Source: Halalkaliarchaeum sp. AArc-CO (lineage in GTDB: Archaea; Halobacteriota; Halobacteria; Halobacteriales; Haloferacaceae). Taken from it: DNA of 64,000 bases. Location: NCBI RefSeq assembly GCF_024972735.1, contig NZ_CP087723.1, forward strand, positions 2,356,001 to 2,420,000. The letters run 5' to 3'. Position 1 is the first letter of the stretch. Each line of letters begins with the position of its first letter. Shown in pieces: positions 63,900 through 64,000 of this stretch. The position numbers and the translations under genes were made by a program. The notes below the pieces were generated by a model. It worked only from the letters and a program-made list of their open reading frames with translations, was not told the DNA's origin and searched no databases.

Positions 63900-64000
63900 T
63901 CACCTCTGACCGCGTTCTCGTGCGTCGACAGCCGGTTGGTCCGGCCTGTCCGAGGATGTCGACCGCCCCGAGGATGTCGACCGCCCCGAGGATCGGTTCG
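63900..64000 (-). other. Possible tail of an upstream minus-strand gene with 18-bp tandem repeat
   Basis: Two minus-strand frames stay open from the right edge to stops ending at 63900 and 63895, so coding status is unclear. The segment contains CCGAGGATGTCGACCGCC at 63950-63967 and 63968-63985 plus a partial third copy (63986-63993). If coding, the repeat would give a short hydrophobic or Ser/Arg-rich repeat. Confidence 0.4.

Noticed and set aside
1-64000. Defence systems, prophage, transposases, tRNA or rRNA genes
   Set aside because: I looked for transposase, integrase, restriction and Cas motifs and for tRNA-like cloverleaf ends and found none that hold up.

Overview
The window is a high-GC stretch with a very acidic predicted proteome (Asp/Glu-rich, Lys-poor), TATA-type archaeal promoters 25-31 bases ahead of many start codons, archaeal-type RNA polymerase genes split into A', A'', B' and B'', and several families known only from halophilic archaea (DUF5781, DUF5815, RdfA, the archaea-specific SMC-related protein, salactin/volactin-type actin). 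It is a haloarchaeal (Halobacteria) chromosome segment. A complete [NiFe]-hydrogenase operon is rare in this class and, by inference, suggests a lineage able to oxidise H2, as known for some sulfur-respiring haloarchaea; the genus cannot be fixed from sequence alone.

Bases 1-21400 are the information-processing block, almost all on the minus strand: alaS (cut by the left edge), elongation factor 2, ribosomal proteins S7 and S12, NusA, and rpoH-rpoB''-rpoB'-rpoA'-rpoA''. Both halves of the catalytic A subunit carry an intein: 495 residues with endonuclease-like blocks in A', directly before the NADFDGD catalytic loop, and a 201-residue mini-intein in A''. Four accessory genes (DUF5781, a PQQ-type sugar dehydrogenase, a RecA-fold protein without a P-loop, and a lipoprotein) interrupt the usual rpo-nusA-rps-aef2 string.

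Bases 21400-32100 hold mixed housekeeping genes: an MBL-fold hydrolase, an acyl-CoA ligase, an actin-like protein, a CdpA-like membrane protein, a small winged-helix protein, DUF5815, aroE, a helix-hairpin-helix protein, a Get3/ArsA ATPase and a B12/radical-SAM enzyme.

Bases 32291-43021 form one plus-strand hydrogenase operon: Tat-exported small subunit, large subunit, cytochrome b, maturation protease, a small zinc-finger-like protein of unknown role, then hypC-D-E-A-B-F. Most genes overlap or nearly touch. The predicted product is a membrane-bound uptake hydrogenase on the outer face, feeding electrons through cytochrome b to the quinone pool, with its whole maturation set.

Bases 43022-43700 are a gene-free AT-rich island. 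Bases 43701-48951 are a glycerol-3-phosphate-type ABC importer (ugpB-A-E-C) with a glycerophosphodiester phosphodiesterase. Bases 48988-63890 look like an osmolyte/methylated-amine and aldehyde metabolism region: two BCCT transporters, an iron-type alcohol dehydrogenase, an aldehyde dehydrogenase, a sarcosine-oxidase-like flavoprotein, a tungsten-type aldehyde ferredoxin oxidoreductase, a MoaD-like carrier and two IclR regulators. An RdfA/SMC-related cell-shape pair sits in its middle. No rRNA, tRNA, CRISPR array or insertion sequence was seen.
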